The notes beneath the pieces were generated by a model, which searched no databases, was not told the DNA's origin, and saw only the letters and a program-made list of their open reading frames with translations. From Aureimonas ureilytica DSM 18598 = NBRC 106430 (GTDB taxonomy: Bacteria > Pseudomonadota > Alphaproteobacteria > Rhizobiales > Rhizobiaceae), in assembly GCF_000382705.1 (NCBI RefSeq), contig NZ_ARQE01000006.1:1-64000 (forward strand): a stretch of 64,000 bases of DNA. The letters are read 5' to 3'. Both the position numbers and the translations under genes were made by a program. Shown one piece after another: positions 52,342 through 61,599 of the stretch; position 1 is the stretch's first letter; every line of letters begins with the position of its first letter.

Positions 52342-53184
52342 ATGCGGCTGGTGCGGTTCGGCGCGAGAGGCGCCGAGAAGCCAGGGGCTCTGGACAGCGA
52401 AGGACGCATCCGAGATCTGTCTTCCGAGGTCGAGGACTGGCGGGACGGCTTCATCGATCCCGTGGCCTTGGAAAAGCTGCGTTCGCTCGATATCACGCGT
52501 TTCCCCGAAGCCCCGGCCGGAAGCCGTCTGGGGCCGCCGGTCAGCGACGTCAGGAAGATCATCGGCGTCGGCCCGAACTATCATGAGAGCGCGCGGCTCG
52601 CCGGCTTCAAGGTCAATCCGGAGCCGACCCTCTTCATGAAGGCGGCGACCGCCGTCAGCGGTCCGAACGATCCGATCGAGATTCCGCGCCTGTCCACGCG
52701 GACCGACTGGGGCGTGGAACTCGCCGTGGTGATCGGTCGCACCGCCAAATATATCAGCGTCGAAGCCGCCATGCAGCATGTGGCCGGCTTCACCCTCTCC
52801 AACGATCTGACCGAGCGCAATTTCCAGCTGCAGCGCGGCGGGCAGTGGTTCAAGGGCAAGTCGCACGACACGTTCGCGCCGATCGGCCCGTGGCTCGTGA
52901 CGCCGGACGAACTCCCGAACTATCACGACCTCACCGTCTGGCTCGACGTGAACGGCGAGCGGATGCAGGAGGGCGAAACGAGCCGGATGATCTTCAAGGT
53001 CCCCTATCTCATCTCCTATCTGTCGCGCTTTCTGCGACTGGAGCCGGGCGACGTGATCATGACCGGCACGCCGGCGGGGGTTGGTCTCTCGCACGATCCG
53101 CCCCGCTTTCTGGCGCCGGGCGACCGGATGATCCTGGGCTGCGACGGCCTTGGCCAGCAGGACTATGTCTGCATCCAGGGATAA
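52342..53184 (+). CDS. Fumarylacetoacetate hydrolase-family protein
   Basis: The 280-residue protein has the FAH fold: IIGVGPNYHESARLAG, PTLFMKAATAVSGPNDPI, the metal-binding DWGVELAVVIGR and TLSNDLTERNFQLQRGGQWFKGKSHDTFAPIGPW, ending with GDVIMTGTPAGVG. These enzymes cleave or hydrate 2-keto acids of aromatic or sugar catabolism; the substrate is undetermined. ATG 52342 has GGGAG upstream. It converges on fadB behind a hairpin. Confidence 0.86.
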   Translation: MRLVRFGARGAEKPGALDSEGRIRDLSSEVEDWRDGFIDPVALEKLRSLDITRFPEAPAGSRLGPPVSDVRKIIGVGPNYHESARLAGFKVNPEPTLFMKAATAVSGPNDPIEIPRLSTRTDWGVELAVVIGRTAKYISVEAAMQHVAGFTLSNDLTERNFQLQRGGQWFKGKSHDTFAPIGPWLVTPDELPNYHDLTVWLDVNGERMQEGETSRMIFKVPYLISYLSRFLRLEPGDVIMTGTPAGVGLSHDPPRFLAPGDRMILGCDGLGQQDYVCIQG

Positions 53185-53193
53185 GCCGCGAAG

Positions 53194-53222
53194 GATCGGC
53201 CCGCGCGATGGGAGGGCCGATC
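53194..53222. terminator. Hairpin between convergent FAH and fadB genes
   Basis: Perfect 9-bp arms GATCGGCCC (53194-53202) and GGGCCGATC (53214-53222) with an 11-base loop occupy the 45-base gap between two convergent stop codons. No T tract on either side, so it is a likely bidirectional end signal of moderate strength. Confidence 0.5.
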
Positions 53223-53229
53223 GGAGGGA

Positions 53230-55323
53230 TCAGAGACGATCCCAACCCTTGTCGGGCCGGAACCGCGTCCCGTGCGAGGTTTCGAGTTCGGTCAGCCGCG
53301 CGACGATCTGGTCGACGCCCCGCTCGCGCGCATAGCGCATCGGCCCGCCCCGGAAGGGCGCGAACCCCGTGCCGAACACCATGGCACCGTCCACGATCTC
53401 CTCGCTTTCGGCGACGCCCTCGCGCAAGGCCGCGACCAGGGTGTTGAGCATCGGCAGGATCAGCCGGTCGATCAGCGCCGCGTCGTCGGGCGAGCCGTCC
53501 GGCAGCGCTTCGAGCTTGGCCTTCTTGGGCTTGCCGTCCGCGTCGTAGTCGTAGAGCCCGCGCCCGGTCTTGCGGCCGAGCCGACCCTCGCGGATCATCT
53601 CGTGCATCCAGCCGGGCGTTTCGGGCAGCGGCATGTGAAGCCGCTCGCGCAGCGTGTCGGCAACCTCGACGGCGATGTCGAGCCCGACCTGATCGGCGAG
53701 TTCGATCGGCCCCATGGGCATGCCGAATTCCTCGGCGCGCGCGTCGATGCGCTCTTTCGGAATGCCCTCGTCCACCATTTTCAGCGCTTCGGCGATATAG
53801 GGCGTCAGCGCGCGGTTCACGAGGAAGCCAGCGCTCGGGCGCACGGGAGCCGGAAGGCGCGAAAGCTCCACGACGAAGCCCGTCGCGCGGCGCAGCGTCT
53901 CGTCCGAGACGGCCTCGTGGCGCACGATTTCCACGAGCTGCATCCGCGACACCGGATTGAAGAAGTGGATGCCGACGAAGCGGGACGGGTCCGCCAAGGT
54001 TTCGGCCAGGTCAGGCAGCGGCAGGGCCGACGTGTTCGTCGCCAGGATCGCGCCGGGCTTCATGCGCGATTCGGCGTCCTGCAGAATCTTTCGCTTGAGA
54101 TCGATCTTTTCCGGCGCGGCCTCGATCACGAGATCGGCGCCGAGAACGCCCTGCCCTTCCGGATCGGGCACGAGCCGATCCAACGCGTCGCGAACCTTTA
54201 GCGGGTCCTTGAGCGTCGCTTCCAGCATTTTCGACGCGGACTTCACGGCCCGGCCGATCGGCTCCAGCGCGATATCCTGCAGCGTGACCGCGAAGCCTTC
54301 CCGAGCGGCCCAGGCGGCGATGTCGCCGCCCATCGCGCCCGCGCCGATCACATGCACACGCCGGATGCCGCTTTTGCCCCGGCGCAGACCGCGCATCGTC
54401 TCGCGCAGGAAGAAGACGCGCACGAGATTCTGCGCCGTCGGCGTTTCGATGAGCTTGGCGAAGCTTTCCAGCTCGGCCTCGCGCATCCGATCGGGGCGCC
54501 CGCCATGCTCTTCCCAAAGGTCGATCAGGGCGAAGGGGGCGGGATAGGTCTCGGGTCGGGCTTTCTCTCGGGCCTTTGCGCGCATCTGCCGGGCCGCGAA
54601 GGCCCGAGCGGGTTTGAGCGAGAAGGCCTTGGAGCGAAGGCTCGGATCGGGCCGGACGAGATCGCCGAAGATCGCGGCGTGAACGGCGTTATTCACATGC
54701 CGTTCTTCCACCACGGCATCCACCAGACCGATCTTCCTGGCCTTGCGGGCGGGCGCGGACTTGCCGGTCAGCATGAGGCTCATCGCCTCCACCGGGTCGG
54801 CCAGCGCGATGGAGCGGAAGGTTCCGCCGAGCCCGGGATGGAGACCGAGCATCACTTCCGGGAAGCCGAGCGTCGCGTTCGACACGGCAATCCGCATCCG
54901 GCAGGCGAGCGCGAGTTCGAGCCCCGCGCCGAGGCAATGGCCATGCACCACCGCGACGCTCGCGAAGGGCAGTGCGGCGAGCCGGTCGAGAACGCGATGC
55001 CCCTCGCCCAGCATTTCGCGAACCGCCTGGCGCGAGGCGCCGACGAAGCCGTTGATGTCGGCGCCCGCCGCGAACCCGCCGGGCTTGGCGGATCGGATCA
55101 CGAGGCCACGCGGCCGGTCGGCTTCGAGCGCGGCGAGATGCAGGTCCAGTTCTTCGAGAACGCTGCGATCGATCGTGTTGACCGACTTGCCCGGCCGGTC
55201 GAGCACCAGCCAGGCGATGTTCTCGTCGTCGCGGGCGATGCGCCAATTGCCCTCTGGCGCGGCATCGCGCGCGACCGACGGTTCGAGGGCGCGATCCTCG
55301 AGCACGTTCAGCATCGTATCCAT
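53230..55323 (-). CDS. fadB: Fatty-acid oxidation alpha subunit (enoyl-CoA hydratase / 3-hydroxyacyl-CoA dehydrogenase)
   Basis: Bifunctional beta-oxidation enzyme, 697 residues. The N-terminal hydratase has both catalytic glutamates, in GAGLELALACR and FPEVMLGLHPG. A dehydrogenase part follows, with NAD motif VHVIGAGAMGGDIAAW and catalytic His in FVGIHFFNPVSRMQLVEIVR. ATG 55323 is supported by GGGAGA upstream; ATG 55314 is possible. It lies 14 bases after the thiolase gene, the third gene of the fadE-thiolase-fadB operon. Confidence 0.92.
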   Translation of the reverse strand: MDTMLNVLEDRALEPSVARDAAPEGNWRIARDDENIAWLVLDRPGKSVNTIDRSVLEELDLHLAALEADRPRGLVIRSAKPGGFAAGADINGFVGASRQAVREMLGEGHRVLDRLAALPFASVAVVHGHCLGAGLELALACRMRIAVSNATLGFPEVMLGLHPGLGGTFRSIALADPVEAMSLMLTGKSAPARKARKIGLVDAVVEERHVNNAVHAAIFGDLVRPDPSLRSKAFSLKPARAFAARQMRAKAREKARPETYPAPFALIDLWEEHGGRPDRMREAELESFAKLIETPTAQNLVRVFFLRETMRGLRRGKSGIRRVHVIGAGAMGGDIAAWAAREGFAVTLQDIALEPIGRAVKSASKMLEATLKDPLKVRDALDRLVPDPEGQGVLGADLVIEAAPEKIDLKRKILQDAESRMKPGAILATNTSALPLPDLAETLADPSRFVGIHFFNPVSRMQLVEIVRHEAVSDETLRRATGFVVELSRLPAPVRPSAGFLVNRALTPYIAEALKMVDEGIPKERIDARAEEFGMPMGPIELADQVGLDIAVEVADTLRERLHMPLPETPGWMHEMIREGRLGRKTGRGLYDYDADGKPKKAKLEALPDGSPDDAALIDRLILPMLNTLVAALREGVAESEEIVDGAMVFGTGFAPFRGGPMRYARERGVDQIVARLTELETSHGTRFRPDKGWDRL

Positions 55324-55337
55324 GGGACGTTCTCCCT

Positions 55338-56621
55338 TCACGCCGCTTCGAGGAGCATGGCACCGCCGAGGCCGCCGCCGATGCATTGCGAGGCGAGGCC
55401 GAGGCGCGCGCCGCGCTTGCGCATGGCGCGGGCGAGATGCAGCGTGATGCGGTTTCCACTGGTGCCGACCGGGTGGCCGAGCGCGATGGCGCCGCCATCG
55501 ACATTCAGGCGATCGCGCGAGATCGTGCCGAGCGCGCCGTCGAAGCCGAGCACCTCGCGGCCGACCTTGTCGCTTTCGAAGGCGCGAAGGCAGGCGAGGA
55601 CCTGCGCCGCGAAGGCCTCGTTGATCTCGAACAGATCGATATCGCCGAGCGTCAGGCCGCGCTTGCGCAGAAGGCCGGCCATCGACACGACCGGACCGAG
55701 ACCCATGATCGAGGGATCGAGCCCCGCCCAGTGCGCGTCCACGATCCGCGCGATCGGCTCCAGCCCATGCTCGCGCACGGCGTCCTCGTTGGCGAGGATC
55801 GTCCAGCTCGCGCCATCGGTGATCTGCGAGGAGTTGCCGGCCGTGACATTGCCATAGGGCCGCTCGAAAACGGGCTTCAAACCGGACAGGGCCTTGGCCG
55901 TCGAATCGGGTCGCACGCCGTCATCGTGATCGTAGACGCGCCCGTCCCGTGCGAAGGCGGGCAGAACTTCGCCGACCAGGGTGCCTTCGCTCTGCGCTTT
56001 GGCCAGACGGCGATGGCTCTCGGACGCGTATTCGTCGGCTTCCCGCCGGGTGACGCCGAAGAGATGACCGATCTTCTCGGCGGTCTGCCCCATGTTCAAG
56101 GAGGTGATCGGATCGGTGAGCCCGCGCTCCAGGCCGATCACCGGCTTCAGGAAATCCGGCCTCAGCGTCGAGACGGCCTTGAGTTTGGCGGCGGGCGTCC
56201 GCGCGCCGTTCAACCGGGCGAACCAGTCCACCGCGCCGCGCTGAAGCACCAGCGGCGAATGGCTGAGTGCTTCCGCCCCGCCGGCGAGCGCGATCTGGGA
56301 GCGTCCCGATTCGACCGCGCGGAACGCCTCGTCGATCGACAGCATGCCCGAGCCGCAATTGATCTGCACCGTATAGGCCGGCACCTGTTCGGGAAGACCG
56401 AGACGCAGCGCCGCGACGCGGGCCGGGTTCATCTCCTCGGCCACGACATTGACGCAGCCGAGCACGACGAAGTCGATCAGTGCCGGGTCGAAGCGCTGGC
56501 GCATCAGAAGCGGACGCCCGCATTGAACGGCGAGGTCCACCGGCGTGAACGGCCCCGGCTTGCCGCGCGCCTTGATGAAAGGCGTGCGCGCGCCGTCGAC
56601 GAGATAGACCGCTCGGCTCAT
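55338..56621 (-). CDS. fadA: Acetyl-CoA C-acyltransferase (3-ketoacyl-CoA thiolase)
   Basis: Cleaves 3-ketoacyl-CoA to acetyl-CoA. The 427-residue protein has the nucleophile in INCGSGM (Cys89), the NEAFAAQ motif and, near the C terminus, the GHPVGTSG histidine motif and CIGGGLGGAML cysteine. The length and spacing fit the FadI-like subfamily. Its ATG overlaps the fadE stop by four bases. Confidence 0.92.
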   Translation of the reverse strand: MSRAVYLVDGARTPFIKARGKPGPFTPVDLAVQCGRPLLMRQRFDPALIDFVVLGCVNVVAEEMNPARVAALRLGLPEQVPAYTVQINCGSGMLSIDEAFRAVESGRSQIALAGGAEALSHSPLVLQRGAVDWFARLNGARTPAAKLKAVSTLRPDFLKPVIGLERGLTDPITSLNMGQTAEKIGHLFGVTRREADEYASESHRRLAKAQSEGTLVGEVLPAFARDGRVYDHDDGVRPDSTAKALSGLKPVFERPYGNVTAGNSSQITDGASWTILANEDAVREHGLEPIARIVDAHWAGLDPSIMGLGPVVSMAGLLRKRGLTLGDIDLFEINEAFAAQVLACLRAFESDKVGREVLGFDGALGTISRDRLNVDGGAIALGHPVGTSGNRITLHLARAMRKRGARLGLASQCIGGGLGGAMLLEAA

Positions 56622-58891
56622 TCGGCCGCCTCCGCTCTCGGGTTATCCGTCCGCTGTTCAGGCGGGCGGCGGTGCTGCGCGGCGATCGGCGACACTTCTT
56701 CCATTGGGAAGGCGTCCACCGCGACGACGCGAGCGACCGCCTCGTCGCGCTCGCGCAGGAGAGCCAGTTCCGTTTCGTCGATGAGACCGTCCGCATGGGC
56801 CTTGGCGGCGTCGCGGGTCTTGGCCTCGCGCAGACGCTTGTCGATCGGCGCGGCCTCCACCACCAGACGGAAGGCGTTTTCCAGGACGGCGACCGGATAG
56901 TCCGCCCGACCCTCGCCGAGATAGAGATCGGCACAGAGCCGGTCGCGCTGCGAGGACGGACGCATCAGGATATCGGCGACTTCGCGCACCAGTTCGTCGG
57001 CGGGCGGGCGCAGGGGAACGCCGAGCGGGAACGACAGGAGCCGCGCGGCGACCGAGGCCCAGCGGCTCGGCAGGTTCACGAAGACGCCGCTGAAGGCGAG
57101 GCCCATCCGATTGTAGCCGCGCTGCATGACATATTCGACGATCGGGCGATCCGCCTCGGGCCGCCCGTCCGTCTCGAAACGCTTCAGGGTCGCGCCGAGA
57201 AGATAGAGTTCGGACAGGATGTCGCCGAGCCGCGCCGAGATCATCTCGCGCCGCTTCAGCGCGCCGCCGAGCGTCAGAAGCGCGAAGTCGGCGAGCATGG
57301 CGAAGGCTGCGCTGTAGCGCGACAATTGCCGCCAATGGCTGAGGAAGGCCGCGCCGCGCGGGGCCGGCGCGGCAAGGCCGCCGGTCCAGCCGAACAGGGC
57401 GGTGCGCGCCGCATTGGCGAGCGAATGGCCGACATGGCCCCAGAAGGCCTCGTCGAACCGGTCGAGACCCTTTTCCGGGTCGGGGTCGGACAAGGCGCGC
57501 ATCTCGGCCAGCATGAAGGGATGGGCGCGGATCGCGCCCTGCCCGAAGATCATCAGGTTGCGCGTCAGGATGTTCGCGCCTTCCACCGTGATGCCGATCG
57601 GCACGGATTTGTGCTGTGCGCCGAGCATGTTCATCGGGCCGTCGATGATGCCCTTGCCGCCATGCACGTCCATCGCCTTCTCGACCGAGCGGCGCATCAG
57701 TTCGGTGGCGTTGTATTTCATGATCGCGGAGACGACCGACGGGCGGTGGCCTTCATCCAGCGCCGCCACCGTCAGCCGGCGCGCGGCGTCGATCTGGTAG
57801 GCGTTGGCGGCGAGTTCCGCGAGCGGCTCCTGAATGCCCTCGAAGAGACCGATCGGCAGGTTGAACTGCGTGCGAACCCGCGCATAGGCGCCGGTCAGCC
57901 GCGCGGCCATCGCGGCGGCGGCGGCCGACTGCGAGGGAAGCGAGATGCCGCGCCCGGCGGCGAGCGCCGTCATCAGCATGGTCCAGCCCTCGCCGACCCG
58001 CTCCGGTCCGCCCAGAACCCAGTCGAGCGGGATGAAGACGTCGCGCCCGGAGATCGGTCCGTTCTGGAAGAAGGTGAATTGCGGGATATGCCGGTCGCCA
58101 TGCCGGACGCCCGGCGTCGAGGTCGGCAGAAGCGCGACGGTGATGCCCAAATGCTTGCCGCGACCGAGATGATTGTCCGGGTCCTGCAGCTTGAAGGCGA
58201 GGCCCATGACCGTCGCGACCGGCGCCAGCGTGATGTAGCGCTTGTCGAAGTTTAGGCGGATGCCGAGCACCCGCTCGCCCTCGTGCTCGCCATATTCGAC
58301 GATGCCGACATCGCGCATCGCGGCGGCGTCGGAGCCGGCATCGGCCGAAGTCAGGCCGAAGCAGGGAACCTCACGCCCATCCGCCAGACGCGGCAGCCAA
58401 TGGTCCCGCTGCGCCTGCGTGCCGAAATGCAGCATCAGCTCGCCCGGTCCGAGCGAGTTCGGCACCATGACCGTCACGCCCGCCGCGACGCTGGCGGAGG
58501 AGACCTTGCGCACGACCTCCGAATGGGCGGTGTTGGAGAAGCCGAGCCCGCCATATTGCTTCGGGATCACCATCCCGAAGAACTTGCGGCTCTTCATGAA
58601 GTCCCAGACCTCGGGCGAGAGGTCGCGATCCTTCCAGGTGATCTGCCAGTCGTCCAGCATCGCGCAGAGTTCCTCGACGGGACCGTCGAGAAAGGCGCGC
58701 TCCTCGTCCGTCAGGCGCGCGGGCGGCATGGCGATCAGCTTGCCCCAGTCGGGGGCGCCGCCGAAAAGCTCGCCGTCCCACCACACCGTTCCCGCGTCGA
58801 TCGCCTTTTCCTCGGTTTCGGAAATGGCGGGCATGGCCGTCTTCGCCCAGCGAAAGATCGGTCGGGTCAAACGGTCCTTGCGGAACGACAT
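56618..58891 (-). CDS. fadE: Acyl-CoA dehydrogenase FadE-type
   Basis: First step of beta-oxidation, 757 residues. It has an N-terminal segment, the acyl-CoA dehydrogenase domain with VPCFGLTSADAGSDAAAM, GITVEGANILTRNLMIFGQGAIRAHPF, and the large C-terminal DUF1974-like domain of FadE (about residues 480-730). ATG 58891 has GGGAGA upstream. It lacks the long N-terminal membrane region of E. coli FadE, as do many alphaproteobacterial forms. It heads the overlapping fadE-fadA-fadB operon. Confidence 0.9.
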   Translation of the reverse strand: MSFRKDRLTRPIFRWAKTAMPAISETEEKAIDAGTVWWDGELFGGAPDWGKLIAMPPARLTDEERAFLDGPVEELCAMLDDWQITWKDRDLSPEVWDFMKSRKFFGMVIPKQYGGLGFSNTAHSEVVRKVSSASVAAGVTVMVPNSLGPGELMLHFGTQAQRDHWLPRLADGREVPCFGLTSADAGSDAAAMRDVGIVEYGEHEGERVLGIRLNFDKRYITLAPVATVMGLAFKLQDPDNHLGRGKHLGITVALLPTSTPGVRHGDRHIPQFTFFQNGPISGRDVFIPLDWVLGGPERVGEGWTMLMTALAAGRGISLPSQSAAAAAMAARLTGAYARVRTQFNLPIGLFEGIQEPLAELAANAYQIDAARRLTVAALDEGHRPSVVSAIMKYNATELMRRSVEKAMDVHGGKGIIDGPMNMLGAQHKSVPIGITVEGANILTRNLMIFGQGAIRAHPFMLAEMRALSDPDPEKGLDRFDEAFWGHVGHSLANAARTALFGWTGGLAAPAPRGAAFLSHWRQLSRYSAAFAMLADFALLTLGGALKRREMISARLGDILSELYLLGATLKRFETDGRPEADRPIVEYVMQRGYNRMGLAFSGVFVNLPSRWASVAARLLSFPLGVPLRPPADELVREVADILMRPSSQRDRLCADLYLGEGRADYPVAVLENAFRLVVEAAPIDKRLREAKTRDAAKAHADGLIDETELALLRERDEAVARVVAVDAFPMEEVSPIAAQHRRPPEQRTDNPRAEAAE

Positions 58892-58914
58892 GCGCTTTCT
58901 CCCTGATAGACTAT

Positions 58915-58957
58915 GCGTTCTTCGCCTCGATAACATCTTACGTAATGGGAAGAACGC
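58915..58957. promoter_or_regulatory. Inverted repeat in the fadE promoter region
   Basis: GCGTTCTTC (58915-58923) and GAAGAACGC (58949-58957) are perfect 9-bp inverted repeats 25 bases apart. Inside lies the 8-bp palindrome TTACGTAA (58938-58945), off-centre. The position 24-66 bases upstream of the fadE ATG suits an operator of a fatty-acid repressor. No matching regulator is in the window. Confidence 0.35.
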
Positions 58958-58999
58958 CGATTCCCACCCCACCCTAGCGAACCGGCGCTCAAGCCTTCG

Positions 59000-60265
59000 T
59001 CAACGCCGGGCGCGGTGGGCGATGTCTCGGCGGCAGAAGCCTTCGCTCCATTCGACGCGATCCACGAGAGCGTAGACCTTATCGACCGCCTCGGCCACCT
59101 CGTCCGCCCGCGCCGTCACGTTGAGGACGCGCCCGCCCGTGGCGACGAGCTGGCCCTCCCGGAGCGCCGTGCCGGCGTGAAAGATCATTTCGCCATCGCC
59201 GGTTTCGGGCAGCGAGCGGATCGGCGTGTTCCTCGCGTAGTCGCCGGGATACCCTTTGGAAGCGAGAACCACCGTGACGGCGGGCTCCGGCGACCATCCG
59301 AGTTGGACCGCCTCGAGCGAGCCGGTCGCGGCCGCGAAGAGAACCGGCAGAAGATCGCTCGTCAGGCGCATCATCAGCACCTGACATTCAGGGTCGCCGA
59401 AGCGCACATTGTATTCGATGAGCTTAGGCCCCTCCTCGGTCAGCATCAGACCGGCATAGAGGACGCCCCGGAAGGGCGCGCCCTTCTCGCGCATGCCCTC
59501 CAGCGTCGGACGGATGATCTCGGCCATCGTGCGCTCGATGAGGTCGGGCGTCATGAGATAGGAGGGCGAATAGGCGCCCATGCCGCCGGTGTTCGGCCCC
59601 TTGTCGCCGTCGAAGGCGCGCTTGTGATCCTCGGCCGTGCCGAAGAGGACGGCCCGATCGCCGTCGCACAGGCAGAAGAGCGAGGCCTCGGGGCCGGTCA
59701 TGCACTCCTCGATCACCACTTCGACGCCGGCGGACGCGAGCGAGCCGCCGAAGCAATCGTCGATCGCGGCCAACGCTTCCTCGACGCTCGATGCCACCGT
59801 GACGCCCTTGCCGGCGGCCAGGCCGTCTGCCTTCACGACGATCGGCGCGCCTTCGCGGCGAACATAGTCCTTGGCGGCATCGGCCTGCGAGAACCGCTCG
59901 TAACGCGCGGTCGGAATGGATTTCAGCGTGCAAAGGTCCTTGGTGAAGCCTTTGGAGCCCTCCAGCCGCGCCGCCGCCGCGCTCGGCCCGAAGACCGGAA
60001 TCGAGGCTTCGCGCAGACTGTCGGCGAGACCGGCGACGAGCGGCACTTCAGGGCCGACCACCACGAGGCCGATCCGCTTCTCCTCACAGAAGGCAACGAC
60101 CGCCGCATGGTCGGCGATGTCGAGCGCGACGCATTCTGCCGAGCCGGCAATGCCGGGATTGCCGGGCGCGGCATAGAGACGTCCGAGCTCCGGCGACTGG
60201 GCGAGCTTCCAGGCCAATGCATGTTCGCGGCCGCCCGAGCCGATCAAGAGAACGTCCATGGTCAT
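59000..60265 (-). CDS. purD: Phosphoribosylamine-glycine ligase
   Basis: Second step of de novo purine synthesis. The 421-residue ATP-grasp enzyme has [65 protein letters not shown] and the catalytic [13 protein letters not shown] 60265 is chosen because GGAGG lies five bases upstream, adding two residues before the common MDVLLIG; ATG 60259 is the alternative. Full length. Confidence 0.95.
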   Translation of the reverse strand: MTMDVLLIGSGGREHALAWKLAQSPELGRLYAAPGNPGIAGSAECVALDIADHAAVVAFCEEKRIGLVVVGPEVPLVAGLADSLREASIPVFGPSAAAARLEGSKGFTKDLCTLKSIPTARYERFSQADAAKDYVRREGAPIVVKADGLAAGKGVTVASSVEEALAAIDDCFGGSLASAGVEVVIEECMTGPEASLFCLCDGDRAVLFGTAEDHKRAFDGDKGPNTGGMGAYSPSYLMTPDLIERTMAEIIRPTLEGMREKGAPFRGVLYAGLMLTEEGPKLIEYNVRFGDPECQVLMMRLTSDLLPVLFAAATGSLEAVQLGWSPEPAVTVVLASKGYPGDYARNTPIRSLPETGDGEMIFHAGTALREGQLVATGGRVLNVTARADEVAEAVDKVYALVDRVEWSEGFCRRDIAHRARR

Positions 60266-60378
60266 TTCTGCCTCCGGGGGTCGCAGCCGCGCGGCGGCCC
60301 ACACGGCCGCATCCTGGCCGGGATTACGAGGCGGCGGCGGGAAGGGTCAAGCCTCGACCCGCGCGCGTCGGCTCTTGG

Positions 60379-60535
60379 AGTGCCTAACAAAACCTCGAGG
60401 GGTCGATCCGCCGGTCCCTTTCCGTCGCCGCTTTGGTGCCGGTGCTCACCCATGCGCTGCATGGTCTGCGCCCGGCTCCTCACGGCAACGAAAAGATCCT
60501 CGCCGGCTCTCCGCCCGGAGGTCTTGTTAGCCACT
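60379..60535. repeat. 157-nt in-register imperfect palindrome in the purD-ubiA gap
   Basis: The 314-base gap between purD and ubiA holds a long palindrome centred on 60457. Outer arms 60379-60397 and 60517-60535 match at 16 of 19 positions. Middle blocks 60405-60414 with 60500-60509 and 60435-60442 with 60472-60479 pair in the same register, and the centre CCATGC-GCT-GCATGG (60450-60464) pairs perfectly. All blocks share one centre without bulges. It may be a MITE-like or RIME/Bru-RS-type intergenic repeat, or a structured RNA. The rest of the gap (60266-60378, 60536-60579) shows nothing else. Confidence 0.65.
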
Positions 60536-60579
60536 CTTAGCCCTTGACGGATCGGCCTCGGGCGGGCTTTTCCCGTTCC

Positions 60580-61581
60580 ATGCAAACACCCGACGCACCA
60601 TCCGACGGCTCAAGAGATCGCGTTGCGGACGCCCCGTCCGACAATTTCGTTTATCGCGTGCTGCCGCGTGCGCTCTGGCCCTATGCGCAGCTGGCGCGGT
60701 GGGACCGGCCGATCGGCTGGCAATTGCTGCTGTGGCCGTGCTTCTGGTCGGCGGCGCTGGCACCGCAATGGGCCGCGCCCTCGGCGGTTCACACCGGCCT
60801 GCCGGACCTGCGGCATCTCGTTCTGTTTGTGATCGGCGCCATCGCCATGCGCGGGGCGGGCTGCACCTATAACGATCTCGTGGATCAGGACATCGACGCG
60901 AAGGTCGCGCGCACGCGCTCGCGCCCCCTGCCCTCGGGCCGCGTTTCGAGCCGCAACGCCAAGCTCTTCCTGCTGGCGCAGGCGCTGGTCGGGCTTCTGG
61001 TGCTCTTGCAGTTCAACGGATTCGCGATCGGGCTCGGCATCGCCTCGCTCGCGATCGTCGCGACCTATCCGTTCCTGAAGCGCGTCACGGACTGGCCGCA
61101 GCTCGGCCTCGGCCTGTGCTTCTCATGGGGCGCGCTGATGGGCTGGGCGGCCTTCTGGGGCACGCTCGGCCTCGCGCCCGTTCTTCTCTATGTCGGCTCC
61201 GTCCTGTGGACGATCGGCTACGACACGATCTACGCCCATCAGGACCGGGAAGACGACGCGCTCGTCGGCGTGCGCTCGACGGCCCGCCTGTTCGGCCGCC
61301 ACACCAAGCGCGCGCTGATCCTGCTCTATGGCGGGACGCTCGTGCTCTTCACGCTCGCCTTCGTCGCCACCGGGGTCGGCCCGTCCGGCCCGGCCTGGCC
61401 CGCCTATGCGGGAATCGCGATCGGCGCGGTGCAGATGCAGTGGCAGATCGGCCGGCTCGACATCGACGATGGCGAGCAATGCTTGAAGCTGTTCAAGTCG
61501 AACGCGCTGTTCGGATGGATCATCTTCCTCGGGCTGGTCTTTTCCAGCCTCTGGGTCCTGTCCTTCCCCAAGCCCGTCTGA
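60580..61581 (+). CDS. ubiA: 4-hydroxybenzoate polyprenyltransferase
   Basis: Prenylates 4-hydroxybenzoate in ubiquinone synthesis. The 333-residue, eight- to nine-helix protein has ARWDRPIGWQLLLWPCFW, the prenyl-diphosphate motif NDLVDQDIDAKVARTRSRPLPSG and the second motif DTIYAHQDREDD. ATG 60580 is preferred to TTG 60544. It converges on the DUF6101 gene. Confidence 0.93.
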   Translation: MQTPDAPSDGSRDRVADAPSDNFVYRVLPRALWPYAQLARWDRPIGWQLLLWPCFWSAALAPQWAAPSAVHTGLPDLRHLVLFVIGAIAMRGAGCTYNDLVDQDIDAKVARTRSRPLPSGRVSSRNAKLFLLAQALVGLLVLLQFNGFAIGLGIASLAIVATYPFLKRVTDWPQLGLGLCFSWGALMGWAAFWGTLGLAPVLLYVGSVLWTIGYDTIYAHQDREDDALVGVRSTARLFGRHTKRALILLYGGTLVLFTLAFVATGVGPSGPAWPAYAGIAIGAVQMQWQIGRLDIDDGEQCLKLFKSNALFGWIIFLGLVFSSLWVLSFPKPV

Positions 61582-61599
61582 CGAGAGAGCGATCCGCCG

